A stretch of DNA of 36,826 nt from positions 1 through 36,826 of the forward strand of contig QNZQ01000157.1 of the NCBI GenBank assembly GCA_003972985.1, in the 5' to 3' direction. Below, piece by piece: positions 15,495 through 25,016 of the stretch. Numbering within the stretch: the stretch's first letter is position 1; each line of letters begins with the position of its first letter. Source of the DNA: Gammaproteobacteria bacterium (GTDB lineage: Bacteria; Pseudomonadota; Gammaproteobacteria; Chromatiales; Chromatiaceae). A model generated the notes under the pieces. The model was not told the origin of the DNA. It saw only the letters and a list, made by a program, of their open reading frames with translations, and made no database searches. The position numbers and the translations under genes are program-made.

Positions 15495-17494
15495 TGATCT
15501 ACAGAAAGCTGTTCGTACTGGCGTCCTTGCTCACACTGCTTGCCGGCGCCATGGCCGCTCCCGACAAGCCGCTGCTCATGGAGGGCAAGCGTTCGCTCTA
15601 CCAGCGGGTGCTGGCGGTGCTCGGTGCCAGCCTGGTGGATCAGCCCGGCGATAGCCAGGCGGCGGTGGCCGTGACGCCCTTCAGCGTCTATTACGTCTAC
15701 GAGCGCAGGCAGCACGATGGACGTGAATGGCTGCTGGTGGGTGGTGATCGCCATGGCGGCGTCAGCGGCTGGCTCCCCACGGAGGATGCCCTGGCCTGGA
15801 ACCAGGGGCTCACGGTGGTCTTCCGTGATCCTGCCGGCCATGACCGGGTGCTGCTGTTCCGTGACGAGGCGTCGCTCAAGTCGTTGATGCAGGAGCAGGA
15901 TCCGGCTGTCTACGAGCGGCTCTATGCAGAGGCGGTCGAGGGTGAACTGCCCGAGGACTCCCCGGTGGTCGCCATCCAGCCTCCCGGACACATCGACATC
16001 CGCAAGGATTTCTACCTGGTGCCCATTCTCGATTACGAGGAAGCCTGGCTGGGCAGCGAGAAGGCACGCCTGCTGGAGATCGCCAGCGTGCCCCTGGCAG
16101 CGGACAAACCACCGGTGCTGACACCGAAAAAGCAAGAAGAGGAGAAAATGCCTGCGCCGCAGCAGGAGTACAGCGCCGGCATCGTCTTCGTCATCGATGC
16201 AAGTCTCTCCATGGACGAGTACATCAGCCGCACCCGCGAGGCGGTGATGAAGATCTACGACCAGCTGGGTGACCGTGGCCAGCTCGGCAAGGTGAGCTTC
16301 GGCCTGGTGGCCTACCGCGACAACACAGGCGCCGTGCCCGGGCTGGATTACGTTGCGCGGACCTATGTCTCGCTGGAGGAAGGGCAGAACCCCGGAGTCT
16401 TCTTGCAGAAGGTCGAATCCCTGAAGGCAGCCCAGGTCAGCAGCAAGGATTTTCGCGAGGACGCCTACGCCGGCCTGCGCGAGGCCATCGAGAACATGGA
16501 CTGGGGAGAGCACGAGGCTCGTTACGTGGTGCTCATCACCGACGCCGGGGCCCGCGAGGGTGACGATCCGCTCTCCAGCACTCACCTGAGTACCGATTCG
16601 GTGCGCCAGCTGGCGCTGGACAACGGTGTCGCCATCTTCGTCCTGCACCTGCTCACCCCTTCGGAGATGGCCGATCACGAAGCGGCTGCCGCGCAGTACC
16701 GCAGGCTGTCGGATTTTCCCGGCATCGGCAGCCTCTACTACGGCGTTCCTACGGGTGACCTGAAGGAGTTCGGCCTGGTGGTGGACAGCCTCTCCCAGCA
16801 GATCACCGACCAGGTGGCGCAGGGTGCCGACACGCAGGAGACGCCAGCGCAGACGGCGACCGGGGAACCGGCAGAGGCGCCACAGCCGCAGGTGCCAGGG
16901 CAACTGGCCGAGCTGCAGGGCAAGGTGGCGAAGCTTGGTTATGCACTGCGCATGCAGTACCTGCAGCGGCGCGAAGGGAAGGTGCCGCGGGTGTTCAACG
17001 CCTGGATGGTGGACCGCGACCTGCGCGATCCCCGGCGCAGAACGGTGGACGTGCGGGTACTGCTCACGCGGGACCAGCTCTCCGACCTGCAGGGGATCCT
17101 CAAGCAGGTGTTGGAGCGGGCCGAGGAGGGGCTGCTCTCGCCGCAGAATTTCCTCGACGAACTCAAGAGCCTCGCGGCTACGGTATCGCGCAATCCCGAG
17201 GCGCTGGGCACCACCACCGCCACCACGGCAGGAGAGGGGAGCAGCCTGGCGGACATGGGGCTCATCGGCGACTACATCGAGGGACTTCCCTACCGGGGCG
17301 AGGTGATGGAACTCTCCCTCGAGGACTGGCAGAACTGGCCGGCGCGCAGGCAGATCGAGTTCCTGCGTGGGCTGGAAGAGAAGATCACCTATTACCAGGC
17401 ACTGCACGACAACACCGATCTCTGGATAAGCCTCGACGGCGGCCCCGTGGATGGCGACTCGGTGTTTCCGCTGGCGCTGGACATGCTTCCCTGA
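15494..17494 (+). CDS. Exported von Willebrand factor A protein, PpkA-periplasmic-domain-like (module gene 2)
   Basis: A 666-residue protein with a signal peptide (1-21, cut near AMA|APDK). Residues about 35-130 look like an SH3-like domain (PFSVYYVYER, EWLLVGG, GWLP). Residues about 228-430 are a vWA domain: FVIDASLSM carries the MIDAS DxSxS (D235, S237, S239), followed by GLVAYRD (270-276) and VVLITDAG (D350). The canonical MIDAS threonine region reads EDAYAGL, so metal binding may be altered. The C-terminal 200 residues are helical. I chose ATG 15494, with GGAAGG seven bases upstream, over ATG 15479. The arrangement resembles the periplasmic C-terminal half of the type VI secretion kinase PpkA, but no kinase domain is present. 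It overlaps both neighbours by one base. Confidence 0.78.
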   Translation: MIYRKLFVLASLLTLLAGAMAAPDKPLLMEGKRSLYQRVLAVLGASLVDQPGDSQAAVAVTPFSVYYVYERRQHDGREWLLVGGDRHGGVSGWLPTEDALAWNQGLTVVFRDPAGHDRVLLFRDEASLKSLMQEQDPAVYERLYAEAVEGELPEDSPVVAIQPPGHIDIRKDFYLVPILDYEEAWLGSEKARLLEIASVPLAADKPPVLTPKKQEEEKMPAPQQEYSAGIVFVIDASLSMDEYISRTREAVMKIYDQLGDRGQLGKVSFGLVAYRDNTGAVPGLDYVARTYVSLEEGQNPGVFLQKVESLKAAQVSSKDFREDAYAGLREAIENMDWGEHEARYVVLITDAGAREGDDPLSSTHLSTDSVRQLALDNGVAIFVLHLLTPSEMADHEAAAAQYRRLSDFPGIGSLYYGVPTGDLKEFGLVVDSLSQQITDQVAQGADTQETPAQTATGEPAEAPQPQVPGQLAELQGKVAKLGYALRMQYLQRREGKVPRVFNAWMVDRDLRDPRRRTVDVRVLLTRDQLSDLQGILKQVLERAEEGLLSPQNFLDELKSLAATVSRNPEALGTTTATTAGEGSSLADMGLIGDYIEGLPYRGEVMELSLEDWQNWPARRQIEFLRGLEEKITYYQALHDNTDLWISLDGGPVDGDSVFPLALDMLP

Positions 17495-18234
17495 TGGCAG
17501 AGCAGGAAGAGAGGAAGCCGATCTACGAACTCAGGGACGTGGTGAAGAAACGCGCCAGCGACAGCTACAGCTTCAGCCTGCGCGTGCCCTCGCTGCGTAT
17601 TTTCCCGGGTGAGAAGATTGCGCTCATCGGCGAGAGCGGCTGCGGCAAGTCCACCCTGCTGGATATGCTCGCCTTCGTGCTCCAGCCCACTTCCTGCGAA
17701 GAGTTCGTGTTCGCCGCCGGTGACGAGCCCGAGGACATCAGCGCGGCCTGGCGGCGCAGTCGGCGCAATCGCCTTGCCCGACTGCGCCGGCACCACCTGG
17801 GCTACGTGATGCAGACCGGTGGCCTGCTGCCCTATCTCACCGTGCGCGAGAACATGAACCTGTCGCGGCGTATTCTCGGCATGAAGAAGGACGACACCGT
17901 GGACGAGCTGGCCGAAGAGCTGGGGCTGTCCCGTCACCTGGGTAAGCTCCCCTCGGAACTCTCCACCGGCGAGCGGCAGCGGGTGGCCATCGGCCGTGCC
18001 CTCGCGCACCGCCCCTCCATCGTCATCGCCGACGAACCCACCGCCTCCGTGGACCCCTTTGCTGCAGAGAAGATCATGGCGCTCTTCATCGAGATGGTGG
18101 AGCAGCGCAACATCACCGTCATCGTGGCCAGCCACGCCTGGCGGCACATCAAGCAGCTGGGGCTGCGCCGGCTGGCGCACCACACCCGCCGTTCCAAGGA
18201 CGGTCACGCCGCTGAAACCGTGGTGAGCGGCTGA
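17494..18234 (+). CDS. ABC transporter ATPase, LolD/TagT-like (module gene 3)
   Basis: A 246-residue nucleotide-binding subunit. Walker A is GESGCGKST (46-54), the Q-loop is MQTGGLLPYLTV (106-117), the signature is LSTGERQR (156-163), Walker B is IVIADEP (176-182) and the H-loop is VIVASHAW. The LSTGE signature and length fit the MacB/LolD/FtsE mechanotransmission class rather than importers. It pairs with the permease just downstream (TGATG overlap). In Pseudomonas type VI secretion the equivalent is TagT, which with TagS senses envelope signals for PpkA; that comparison is inference from gene content. Confidence 0.88.
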   Translation: MAEQEERKPIYELRDVVKKRASDSYSFSLRVPSLRIFPGEKIALIGESGCGKSTLLDMLAFVLQPTSCEEFVFAAGDEPEDISAAWRRSRRNRLARLRRHHLGYVMQTGGLLPYLTVRENMNLSRRILGMKKDDTVDELAEELGLSRHLGKLPSELSTGERQRVAIGRALAHRPSIVIADEPTASVDPFAAEKIMALFIEMVEQRNITVIVASHAWRHIKQLGLRRLAHHTRRSKDGHAAETVVSG

Positions 18235-19439
18235 TGGCGCTGCGGCAGAGCCTGGGGCTGGCGACCCGCGACTATTTCCACGAGTGGCAGATCTCGGTCT
18301 GTTTCGTGCTGGCCCTGGCGGCGGTGCTGGGGCCCATGATGGTGCTCTTCGGTCTCAAGTTCGGCATCGTCGGCAGCATGATCGAGGAGTTGCGCGAGGA
18401 TCCGGCGAAGCGGGAGATCCGGCCCGTGGGCAGCGGCCGGTACGACCGCGCGTGGATCGAATCCCTGCGCAAGCGGGACGACGTGATCTTCATCGTGCCG
18501 CGCGTGCGCAGCATCGCCGCCACCCTCGAGGTGCAGAGCGACCGTGCCAACCGCATCCTGCCGCTGGAGGTGATTCCCTCGGCGCAGGGGGATCCGTTGC
18601 TGCCGCCGGGCAGCGCGGCGCCGAAAGGGCTGGGCGAGGTGGTGCTCTCGGCCAGTGCGGCGCGCAAGCTGCAGGTGTCCGTGGGTGACGGCGTGGACGG
18701 CAGTCTCAGCCGCCGCTTCCAGGGGCGCAAGGAGCGCGTGCACCTGCCCCTCACCGTGGTGGGGGTGGCGCCGCCACGCTCCTTCTCCCGCGACGGGCTC
18801 TTCGCCTCCGTGGCGCTGAGTGAGGCGCTGGAGGATTTCCGCGACGGCCGGGCGGTGCCCGCGCTCGAATGGGAGGGCGAGGCCGCCGAAGGGGAGCGGC
18901 ACTACACCGGCTTCCGTCTCTATGCGCGCTCCATCTACGATGTGGCCGGCCTCGAGGAAGGTTTCGAGCGCAGCGGCATCGAGGTGCGTACCAAGGCGGC
19001 CGATATCGAAACGGTGCGACGCATGGACCGCACCCTCTCGGCCATCTACTGGTCCATCGCGGTCATCGGCCTAGCGGGTTTTTCGCTGTCGCTGGGGGCG
19101 AGTCTCTGGGCCAACGTGGACCGCAAGCGCAAGGAGCTGTCGGTGCTGCGGCTGGTGGGATTCCGCACCGGTGACATAGTCTGGTTCCCGGTGGTGCAGA
19201 GTCTCTACACCGCGGTGCTGGGCTGGGCGCTGGCCTGTGCCATCTACCTGGCGGCAGCCTGGAGCATCAACCTGATGCTGGCGCCCCAGCTGGAGGCGGC
19301 ACAGGAGGTATGTCGTCTTCTGCCCAGGCACTACCTCATCGCGCTGGGCCTGACCCTGGGGGCCTCGGTGCTGGCGGCGGTGCTGGCCGGAATCCGCGCG
19401 GCCCGGGTGGAGCCTTCGGAGGGGCTGAGAGAGATATGA
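18234..19439 (+). CDS. FtsX-like ABC permease, TagS/LolC-like (module gene 4)
   Basis: A 401-residue type VII (MacB/FtsX/LolC-like) permease. One N-terminal helix (about 20-45) is followed by a periplasmic domain of about 220 residues. Three more helices lie at about 268-292, 318-345 and 370-392, with the cytoplasmic coupling segment DRKRKELSVLRLVGF between helices 2 and 3, typical of FtsX domains. This fold transmits ATPase movement to the periplasm rather than opening a channel. The four-TM layout suits a homodimer with the preceding ATPase. It starts at the TGATG junction, and its stop overlaps the next ATG. Confidence 0.86.
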   Translation: MALRQSLGLATRDYFHEWQISVCFVLALAAVLGPMMVLFGLKFGIVGSMIEELREDPAKREIRPVGSGRYDRAWIESLRKRDDVIFIVPRVRSIAATLEVQSDRANRILPLEVIPSAQGDPLLPPGSAAPKGLGEVVLSASAARKLQVSVGDGVDGSLSRRFQGRKERVHLPLTVVGVAPPRSFSRDGLFASVALSEALEDFRDGRAVPALEWEGEAAEGERHYTGFRLYARSIYDVAGLEEGFERSGIEVRTKAADIETVRRMDRTLSAIYWSIAVIGLAGFSLSLGASLWANVDRKRKELSVLRLVGFRTGDIVWFPVVQSLYTAVLGWALACAIYLAAAWSINLMLAPQLEAAQEVCRLLPRHYLIALGLTLGASVLAAVLAGIRAARVEPSEGLREI

Positions 19440-20023
19440 TGAAACTGGCACGGGAAAACCTGCTCTACCTGGTGCTCACCGCCATCGTGGTGGTAGGCGG
19501 CTACCTCTACCTGCGTTACGCCTACCGGGTCATGGACGAGGCGCCCTTCACCCAGGAGATTGTGCTCATCATTCTGGGCACCATCGCCACGGTGCTCATC
19601 ACCGCCATGCTCCTCAACAAGCAGACCGCGGTGGAGCTGAAGAAGGAGCAGAGCATCAAGTTCATCGAGCTCAAGTCCGAGATCTACATGGATTTCATCG
19701 GTTACATGGAGCGGCTCATTCTCGAAAGAGAGGTGACCAAGGAGGATCACGTGCGGCTGCAGTTTCTCACCCACAAGCTGGCCATGGTGGCCAGCCCGGC
19801 AGTGCTGCGCCAGTATCACCAGTTCCTGGAGGTGTTCAACCGCTCCACGCGGGACGAGTCGCTGGACAAGCAGGAGGGGGATGCCATCTCGGTGGCGCTG
19901 GCGCAGCTCACGGTGAAGATCCGCCAGGACCTGGTGGGCGAGCTGGACGAAGAGGGGCTCTACGATATCGCAGCCATCAACCGGCAGGTGATCAGCAATG
20001 CCGAGACCTCGCTCAACGGCTGA
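19436..20023 (+). CDS. Two-TM helical membrane protein (module gene 5)
   Basis: A 195-residue protein with two transmembrane helices (about 8-26, LLYLVLTAIVVVGGYLYL, and 42-60, IVLIILGTIATVLITAMLL) and a helical cytoplasmic tail of about 130 residues (VELKKEQSIKFIELKSEIYMDFIGYMERLI and on). I do not recognise a family. ATG 19436 overlaps the permease stop and has GGAGGGGC upstream; the frame is open further back to 19310, but that is permease sequence in another frame. It is the last gene of the overlapping cluster and ends two bases before rsmG. It may be a regulatory or scaffolding partner of the ABC pair. Confidence 0.75.
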   Translation: MMKLARENLLYLVLTAIVVVGGYLYLRYAYRVMDEAPFTQEIVLIILGTIATVLITAMLLNKQTAVELKKEQSIKFIELKSEIYMDFIGYMERLILEREVTKEDHVRLQFLTHKLAMVASPAVLRQYHQFLEVFNRSTRDESLDKQEGDAISVALAQLTVKIRQDLVGELDEEGLYDIAAINRQVISNAETSLNG

Positions 20024-20024
20024 G

Positions 20025-20672
20025 ATGGTGCAACAGGACAGCAGAATCCGGGGGGCTGAGCGCTGGCAGCATCAGCTCGGCGGCGGCCTGGGGGAGATGG
20101 GCATCGCCCTGGAAGAGGCGCAGCAGGAGTTGTTGCTGGCCTACCTGGCGCTGCTCTTCAAGTGGAACCGTGCCTTCAATCTCACCGCGGTGCGCGATCC
20201 GGCCCTGGCCGTCTCCCGCCAGCTGCTCGACAGCCTGGCCATCCTGCCGCTCGTGCGGGGCGCGCGGCTGCTGGACGTGGGCAGCGGCGCCGGCCTGCCG
20301 GGGGTCCCTCTGGCCATCGCCCGGCCCGGGTGGCAGGTGACGCTCCTCGACAGCAACAGCAAGAAGACCCGTTTTCTCAGGCAGGTGAAGCTGGAGCTGG
20401 GGCTGGAAAACCTGGAGGTGGTACAGCAGCGCGTGGAGCAGTACAGGGCCGATGCCCCTTTCGACACCATCACCGCCCGGGCCTTTTCCTCGCTGCCCCG
20501 GCTGATCGAGTCCAGCCGCCACCTGCTCGCGCCGGGAGGGCGCTGGGTGGCGATGAAGGGAAAGTTCCCGCAGGAAGAACTCGAGGACATCCCCGAAGGG
20601 CTCTCCGCCCAGGTGGTTCCCCTGGAGGTGCCCGGAGAAGAGGGCGAACGGCACGCCGTGATCGTGGAGTAG
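20025..20672 (+). CDS. rsmG: 16S rRNA (guanine-527-N7)-methyltransferase RsmG
   Basis: A 215-residue protein (E. coli RsmG is 207). It methylates G527 of 16S rRNA in the 530 loop using SAM; loss gives low-level streptomycin resistance in other bacteria. Motifs include FKWNRAFNLTAVRDP, the SAM loop LLDVGSGAGLPGVPLAI (82-98), LLDSNSKKTRFL and ITARAFSSL. ATG 20025 lies one base after the preceding stop; an ATG at 19998 would overlap that gene by 26 bases and adds unconserved residues. rsmG usually follows mnmG, but here it follows the vWA/ABC module and precedes parAB. Confidence 0.95.
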   Translation: MVQQDSRIRGAERWQHQLGGGLGEMGIALEEAQQELLLAYLALLFKWNRAFNLTAVRDPALAVSRQLLDSLAILPLVRGARLLDVGSGAGLPGVPLAIARPGWQVTLLDSNSKKTRFLRQVKLELGLENLEVVQQRVEQYRADAPFDTITARAFSSLPRLIESSRHLLAPGGRWVAMKGKFPQEELEDIPEGLSAQVVPLEVPGEEGERHAVIVE

Positions 20673-21007
20673 CCGGGCCAGGGGCTCGCTGGGCCACATC
20701 ATCTAGCATGGGGCAGGGCGGGCACCTGCTCGGAAAACCGCTGTGAATACGTCCATGGCCGCTCCCGGCATCCTGCCTCCCGCGGCACTCGCACGTCCTT
20801 GTGCATCGTACGCTCTGCGTCGGCATGACCTCCAGGGATGGAGGAAATGCTGGAAATGTCGGGAACATTTCCAGTGCCCTGCCTCCGAAGTTTTCCGATC
20901 AGGCACCCGCCCCGCTTTTCAACCACTTGAAGTTTCAGATGACGTCGTCCTGCAGGGGCTCGCGGTCTGCCTGTCCCCTCCGGGGCGGGGCTGTTAAACT
21001 AGCTTCC
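20673..21007. other. Non-coding interval between rsmG and the parAB control region
   Basis: The short reading frames here have no domain character. The stretch contains two tandem perfect hairpins (20829-20874) and GC-rich text such as the inverted repeat CCCCTCCGGGGCGGGG near 20976-20991. I see no terminator with a T run after rsmG. Confidence 0.5.
20829..20874. repeat. Tandem hairpin pair, possible dispersed intergenic repeat
   Basis: CCTCCA-GGGA-TGGAGG (20829-20844) is followed five bases later by CTGGAAATGT-CGGGA-ACATTTCCAG (20850-20874). Both stems are perfect. Neither is followed by T residues, so they are unlikely to be terminators. The flanking text resembles intergenic repeats I have seen in related gammaproteobacteria, but I cannot confirm copy number. 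Confidence 0.45.
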
Positions 21008-21046
21008 TTGACAGGATATTGGAAAGACGTTTTTTCAATATCCTGT
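21008..21046 (+). promoter_or_regulatory. parAB control region: TTGACA overlapped by a long inverted repeat
   Basis: A perfect TTGACA (21008-21013) runs into an inverted repeat whose arms are 21011-21025 (ACAGGATATTGGAAA) and 21030-21046 (ending CAATATCCTGT). The central CAGGATATTG/CAATATCCTG pairs perfectly. No good -10 box is visible at 16-18 bases. The repeat lies 25 bases before the parA ATG, where an autorepressor operator or an RNA hairpin would act. Confidence 0.45.
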
Positions 21047-21071
21047 TGCTAATCTTGGCAAGAGGATTTTC

Positions 21072-21869
21072 ATGGCGCGCACCATCTGTATCGCCAACCA
21101 GAAGGGGGGCGTGGGCAAGACCACCACCGCGGTCAACCTCGCCTCGGCGCTGGCGCGGACCGGGAAGAAGATACTGCTGGTGGACCTGGATCCCCAGGGC
21201 AACGCCACCACCGGTTGCGGCGTAGACAAGCACGATCTCGAGCGCTCGGCCTATGAGGTGCTGCTCGAGAACCAGCCCATGCGTACCGCGCTGCAGCGCA
21301 GCACCGAGGACGAGTTCGACGTGCTGCCCTCCAATACCGACCTGACCGCCGCCGAAGTGAGCCTCATGACGCATCCGATGAAGGAGCGGCGCCTGGCACT
21401 GGCGCTGAGGCCGCTGTTGCCGGACTACGACTATATCCTCATCGACTGTCCGCCCTCCCTGAGCATGCTCACCATCAACGCACTGGTGGCTAGCCAGGGT
21501 GTGCTGGTGCCGCTGCAGACCGAGTACTATGCGCTGGAAGGGCTCACCGGTCTGCTCAACACCATCGAGCAGATCCGCAACCTCTACAACCCAGGGCTGG
21601 CGCTCGAGGGCATTCTGCGTACCATGCACGACATCCGTAACCGGCTCTCTGCAGAGGTGTCGCGCCAGCTCATCGTCCATTTCGGGGACCAGGTCTTTCG
21701 TACCGTCATTCCACGCAACGTGCGGGTTGCCGAGGCGCCGAGCCACGGGCAGTCGGTGCTCCTGTATGACAGGTATTCCCGGGGTGCGGTAAGCTACATG
21801 GCCCTTGCCAGCGAGCTCATCCGGCGGCACGAGGGCCGGCAGGCGCCGCGCATGCCTTCGGCCTCATGA
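21072..21869 (+). CDS. parA: Chromosome partitioning ATPase ParA (Soj)
   Basis: A 265-residue deviant Walker-type ATPase. KGGVGKTT (11-18) is the nucleotide-binding loop with the signature lysine, LVDLDPQGN is the A' motif and ILIDCPPSL is Walker B. It lacks the N-terminal helix-turn-helix of plasmid ParA proteins, so it is the short chromosomal type. It binds DNA non-specifically as an ATP dimer and moves ParB-parS complexes to segregate origins. It lies 69 bases before parB, and the rsmG-parA-parB-atp order is typical of an oriC-near region. Confidence 0.96.
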   Translation: MARTICIANQKGGVGKTTTAVNLASALARTGKKILLVDLDPQGNATTGCGVDKHDLERSAYEVLLENQPMRTALQRSTEDEFDVLPSNTDLTAAEVSLMTHPMKERRLALALRPLLPDYDYILIDCPPSLSMLTINALVASQGVLVPLQTEYYALEGLTGLLNTIEQIRNLYNPGLALEGILRTMHDIRNRLSAEVSRQLIVHFGDQVFRTVIPRNVRVAEAPSHGQSVLLYDRYSRGAVSYMALASELIRRHEGRQAPRMPSAS

Positions 21870-21938
21870 CCGCACCGGGTACGGGCGTTTCGGTGATGCT
21901 TCGCTGGTCAATTCATGTTCACTTGGTTCGAAATCATT

Positions 21939-22823
21939 ATGGCTAAACGAGGATTGGGTCGCGGGCTCGATGCCCTTCTAGGTACTGCCCAAGCGACGAC
22001 GCGGGAGAGAATGGAAGAGGGAGGGGCGGTTGCGGGAGCGCCGGCCATGCTGGCCATCGAGCTGGTGCAGCGCGGGCGTTTTCAGCCGCGGCGCCACTTC
22101 GACGAGGACCGGCTGCGCGAGCTGGCCGATTCCATCGCCGCCCAGGGCGTGGTGCAGCCGGTGGTGGTGCGGCCTGCCGCCGAGGCGGGCCACTACGAAC
22201 TGATCGCCGGGGAGCGCCGCTGGAGGGCCGCCCAGCTGGCAGGCCTGGCGGAGATCCCGGCGGTGATCCGCGAGGTGGACGACCAGTCCGCCATGGCCAT
22301 GGGCCTCATCGAGAACATCCAGCGCGACGATCTCAACCCGCTCGAGGAGGCGCAGGCACTGCACCGCCTGCTCGAGGAGTTCGAGCTCACCCACCAGCAG
22401 ATCGCCCAGGCGGTGGGCAAGTCCCGTACCACGGTGACCAACCTGATGCGGCTCCTGGAACTCAACCCTGACGTGAAGGAGTTCGTGGAACAGGGGCAGC
22501 TGGAGATGGGCCATGCCCGCGCCCTGCTGGCCCTCGAGGGGGACCTGCAGAGCGAGGCGGCGGCCCGGGTGGTCAGGAAGGGGCTCTCGGTGAGGGAGAC
22601 CGAGGCGCTGGTACGACGCTACAAGGAGCAGGGCGGCGCGGTGGAAAAGAAGAAGGCGCCACCGCCCGAGCTGGATCCCGACGTGCGCCGCCTGCTGCGC
22701 GACCTTACGGACCGCCTGGGGGCGCCGGTGCAGCTCAGGCAGTCGGAAGGGGGCAAGGGCAAGCTGATCATCAGCTACAACAGCCTGGACGAGCTCGAAG
22801 GGATCATGTCCCACATCCAGTAA
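21939..22823 (+). CDS. parB: Chromosome partitioning protein ParB (Spo0J)
   Basis: A 294-residue DNA-binding CTPase. The N-terminus MAKRGLGRGLDALLG is the ParA-interacting peptide typical of chromosomal ParB. Residues about 37-130 form the ParB/Srx CTP-binding domain with GERRWRAA (91-98). A helix-turn-helix (about 148-175, THQQIAQAVGKSRTTVTNLMRLL) reads parS. The C-terminal about 45 residues dimerise. The alternative ATG 21915 adds eight residues before this invariant start, so ATG 21939 is chosen. I found no TGTTTCACGTGAAACA-like parS site in the window by eye. Confidence 0.95.
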   Translation: MAKRGLGRGLDALLGTAQATTRERMEEGGAVAGAPAMLAIELVQRGRFQPRRHFDEDRLRELADSIAAQGVVQPVVVRPAAEAGHYELIAGERRWRAAQLAGLAEIPAVIREVDDQSAMAMGLIENIQRDDLNPLEEAQALHRLLEEFELTHQQIAQAVGKSRTTVTNLMRLLELNPDVKEFVEQGQLEMGHARALLALEGDLQSEAAARVVRKGLSVRETEALVRRYKEQGGAVEKKKAPPPELDPDVRRLLRDLTDRLGAPVQLRQSEGGKGKLIISYNSLDELEGIMSHIQ

Positions 22824-22895
22824 CCGGCTGCGGGCGGCATCATTTTACGGGTTAATTGCGCCATCTGTTGACCTTATATTCGGGAGTGCTTACAA

Positions 22896-22923
22896 TTGAC
22901 GGGCTTTGTGGCAGTTGTATGCG
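22896..22923 (+). promoter_or_regulatory. Possible promoter of the atp operon
   Basis: TTGACG (22896-22901) lies 16 bases before TATGCG (22918-22923), preceding atpI. The -10 match is partial. The predicted start near 22930 favours the atpI ATG at 22940 over the ATG at 22919. Confidence 0.4.
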
Positions 22924-22939
22924 TGCAGGGTATGCCCGG

Positions 22940-23317
22940 ATGAGGCATACTCCGGATCGAAAGAAGGTCCTGCGGCTGCTGCGCTATCAGGTTTTCATGC
23001 TGCTGCCGGTTTCCTTGGGGGCTCTGGTCTTCGGCGAGTTGGCAGCATGGTCCGCGTTGATTGGTGGTATGGTTGCACTGGCGGCCAACGTGTTGTTCGC
23101 CGTCGTGGTGTTCGGCAACTACCAGGCAGCGCAGGCGGGGAGCCTGGTGGTCCGTTTCTATGCGGCGGAGGTGCTCAAGCTGGTGGTTGTCGGCCTGGCC
23201 TTCGCGGCACTGTTCATATGGATGAAGCAGCTGAACGTTGCGGCTCTTTTTGTGGCTTTTTTCGTGGTCCAGGTTGTATCGCCGCTGCTGGCGCACCTGT
23301 CGGCAGGGGATACCTGA
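22940..23317 (+). CDS. atpI: ATP synthase accessory subunit I
   Basis: A 125-residue membrane protein with four predicted helices, the size and layout of AtpI (E. coli 126). It starts MRHTPDRKKVLRLLRYQ, followed by alternating hydrophobic segments ending near residue 120. AtpI helps assemble the c-ring of Fo and is not part of the final enzyme. ATG 22940 is chosen by length and by the upstream promoter; ATGs at 22919 and 22856 are in frame but add unconserved residues. It is the first gene of the atp operon, 28 bases before atpB. Confidence 0.85.
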   Translation: MRHTPDRKKVLRLLRYQVFMLLPVSLGALVFGELAAWSALIGGMVALAANVLFAVVVFGNYQAAQAGSLVVRFYAAEVLKLVVVGLAFAALFIWMKQLNVAALFVAFFVVQVVSPLLAHLSAGDT

Positions 23318-23333
23318 GAGAGATTTGGGATAG

Positions 23334-24212
<879 letters not shown>

Positions 24213-24229
24213 ATCCGATTCTTGAATAA

Positions 24230-24496
<267 letters not shown>

Positions 24497-24542
24497 GGTC
24501 GGACAACCACTTTTCAACATCTCGCTTTGACGAGGTACCGGG

Positions 24543-25013
24543 ATGAATATCAATCTGACTCTCATTGCCCAGCTGGCATCTTTTGCGGTGTTCGTCTGGT
24601 TCACCATGAAATTTGTCTGGCCGCCCCTGGTCAGGGCGCTGGAAGAGCGCAAGGTACAGATCGCCGATGGTCTGGTGGCTGCCGAGCGTGGCGCTCACGT
24701 GAAGGAGCTGGCGGAGCAGGCGGCCAAGGAGAAGCTGCACGAGGCCAAGCTGCAGTCCGCGGAGATCGTGGCCCGCGCCGAAAAGCGCGCCGCCGAGATC
24801 GTGGACGAGGCCAAGGAGCAGGCGCGCGTGGAGGGTGACCGCATCGTCACCGCCGCCCGGGCAGAGATCGAGCAGGAGATCAACAAGGCGCGCGAGGTGC
24901 TGCGTACGCGGGTGGGCGAGCTGGCCGTGGCCGGTGCGGAGAAGATCCTGCGCAGGGAGATCAACGCCGACGCGCACAAGGAGATCGTCGACGAACTGGC
25001 GAAGCAGATCTAA
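24543..25013 (+). CDS. atpF: ATP synthase Fo subunit b
   Basis: A 156-residue peripheral-stalk subunit, the same length as E. coli b. A single N-terminal membrane helix (about 5-26, [23 protein letters not shown] in outline) is followed by a long, charged right-handed coiled coil to the end ([11 protein letters not shown], then K/E/A-rich heptads). Two copies link subunit a to F1 through delta. GAGGTACC precedes the ATG. Confidence 0.97.
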   Translation: MNINLTLIAQLASFAVFVWFTMKFVWPPLVRALEERKVQIADGLVAAERGAHVKELAEQAAKEKLHEAKLQSAEIVARAEKRAAEIVDEAKEQARVEGDRIVTAARAEIEQEINKAREVLRTRVGELAVAGAEKILRREINADAHKEIVDELAKQI

Positions 25014-25016
25014 GCC

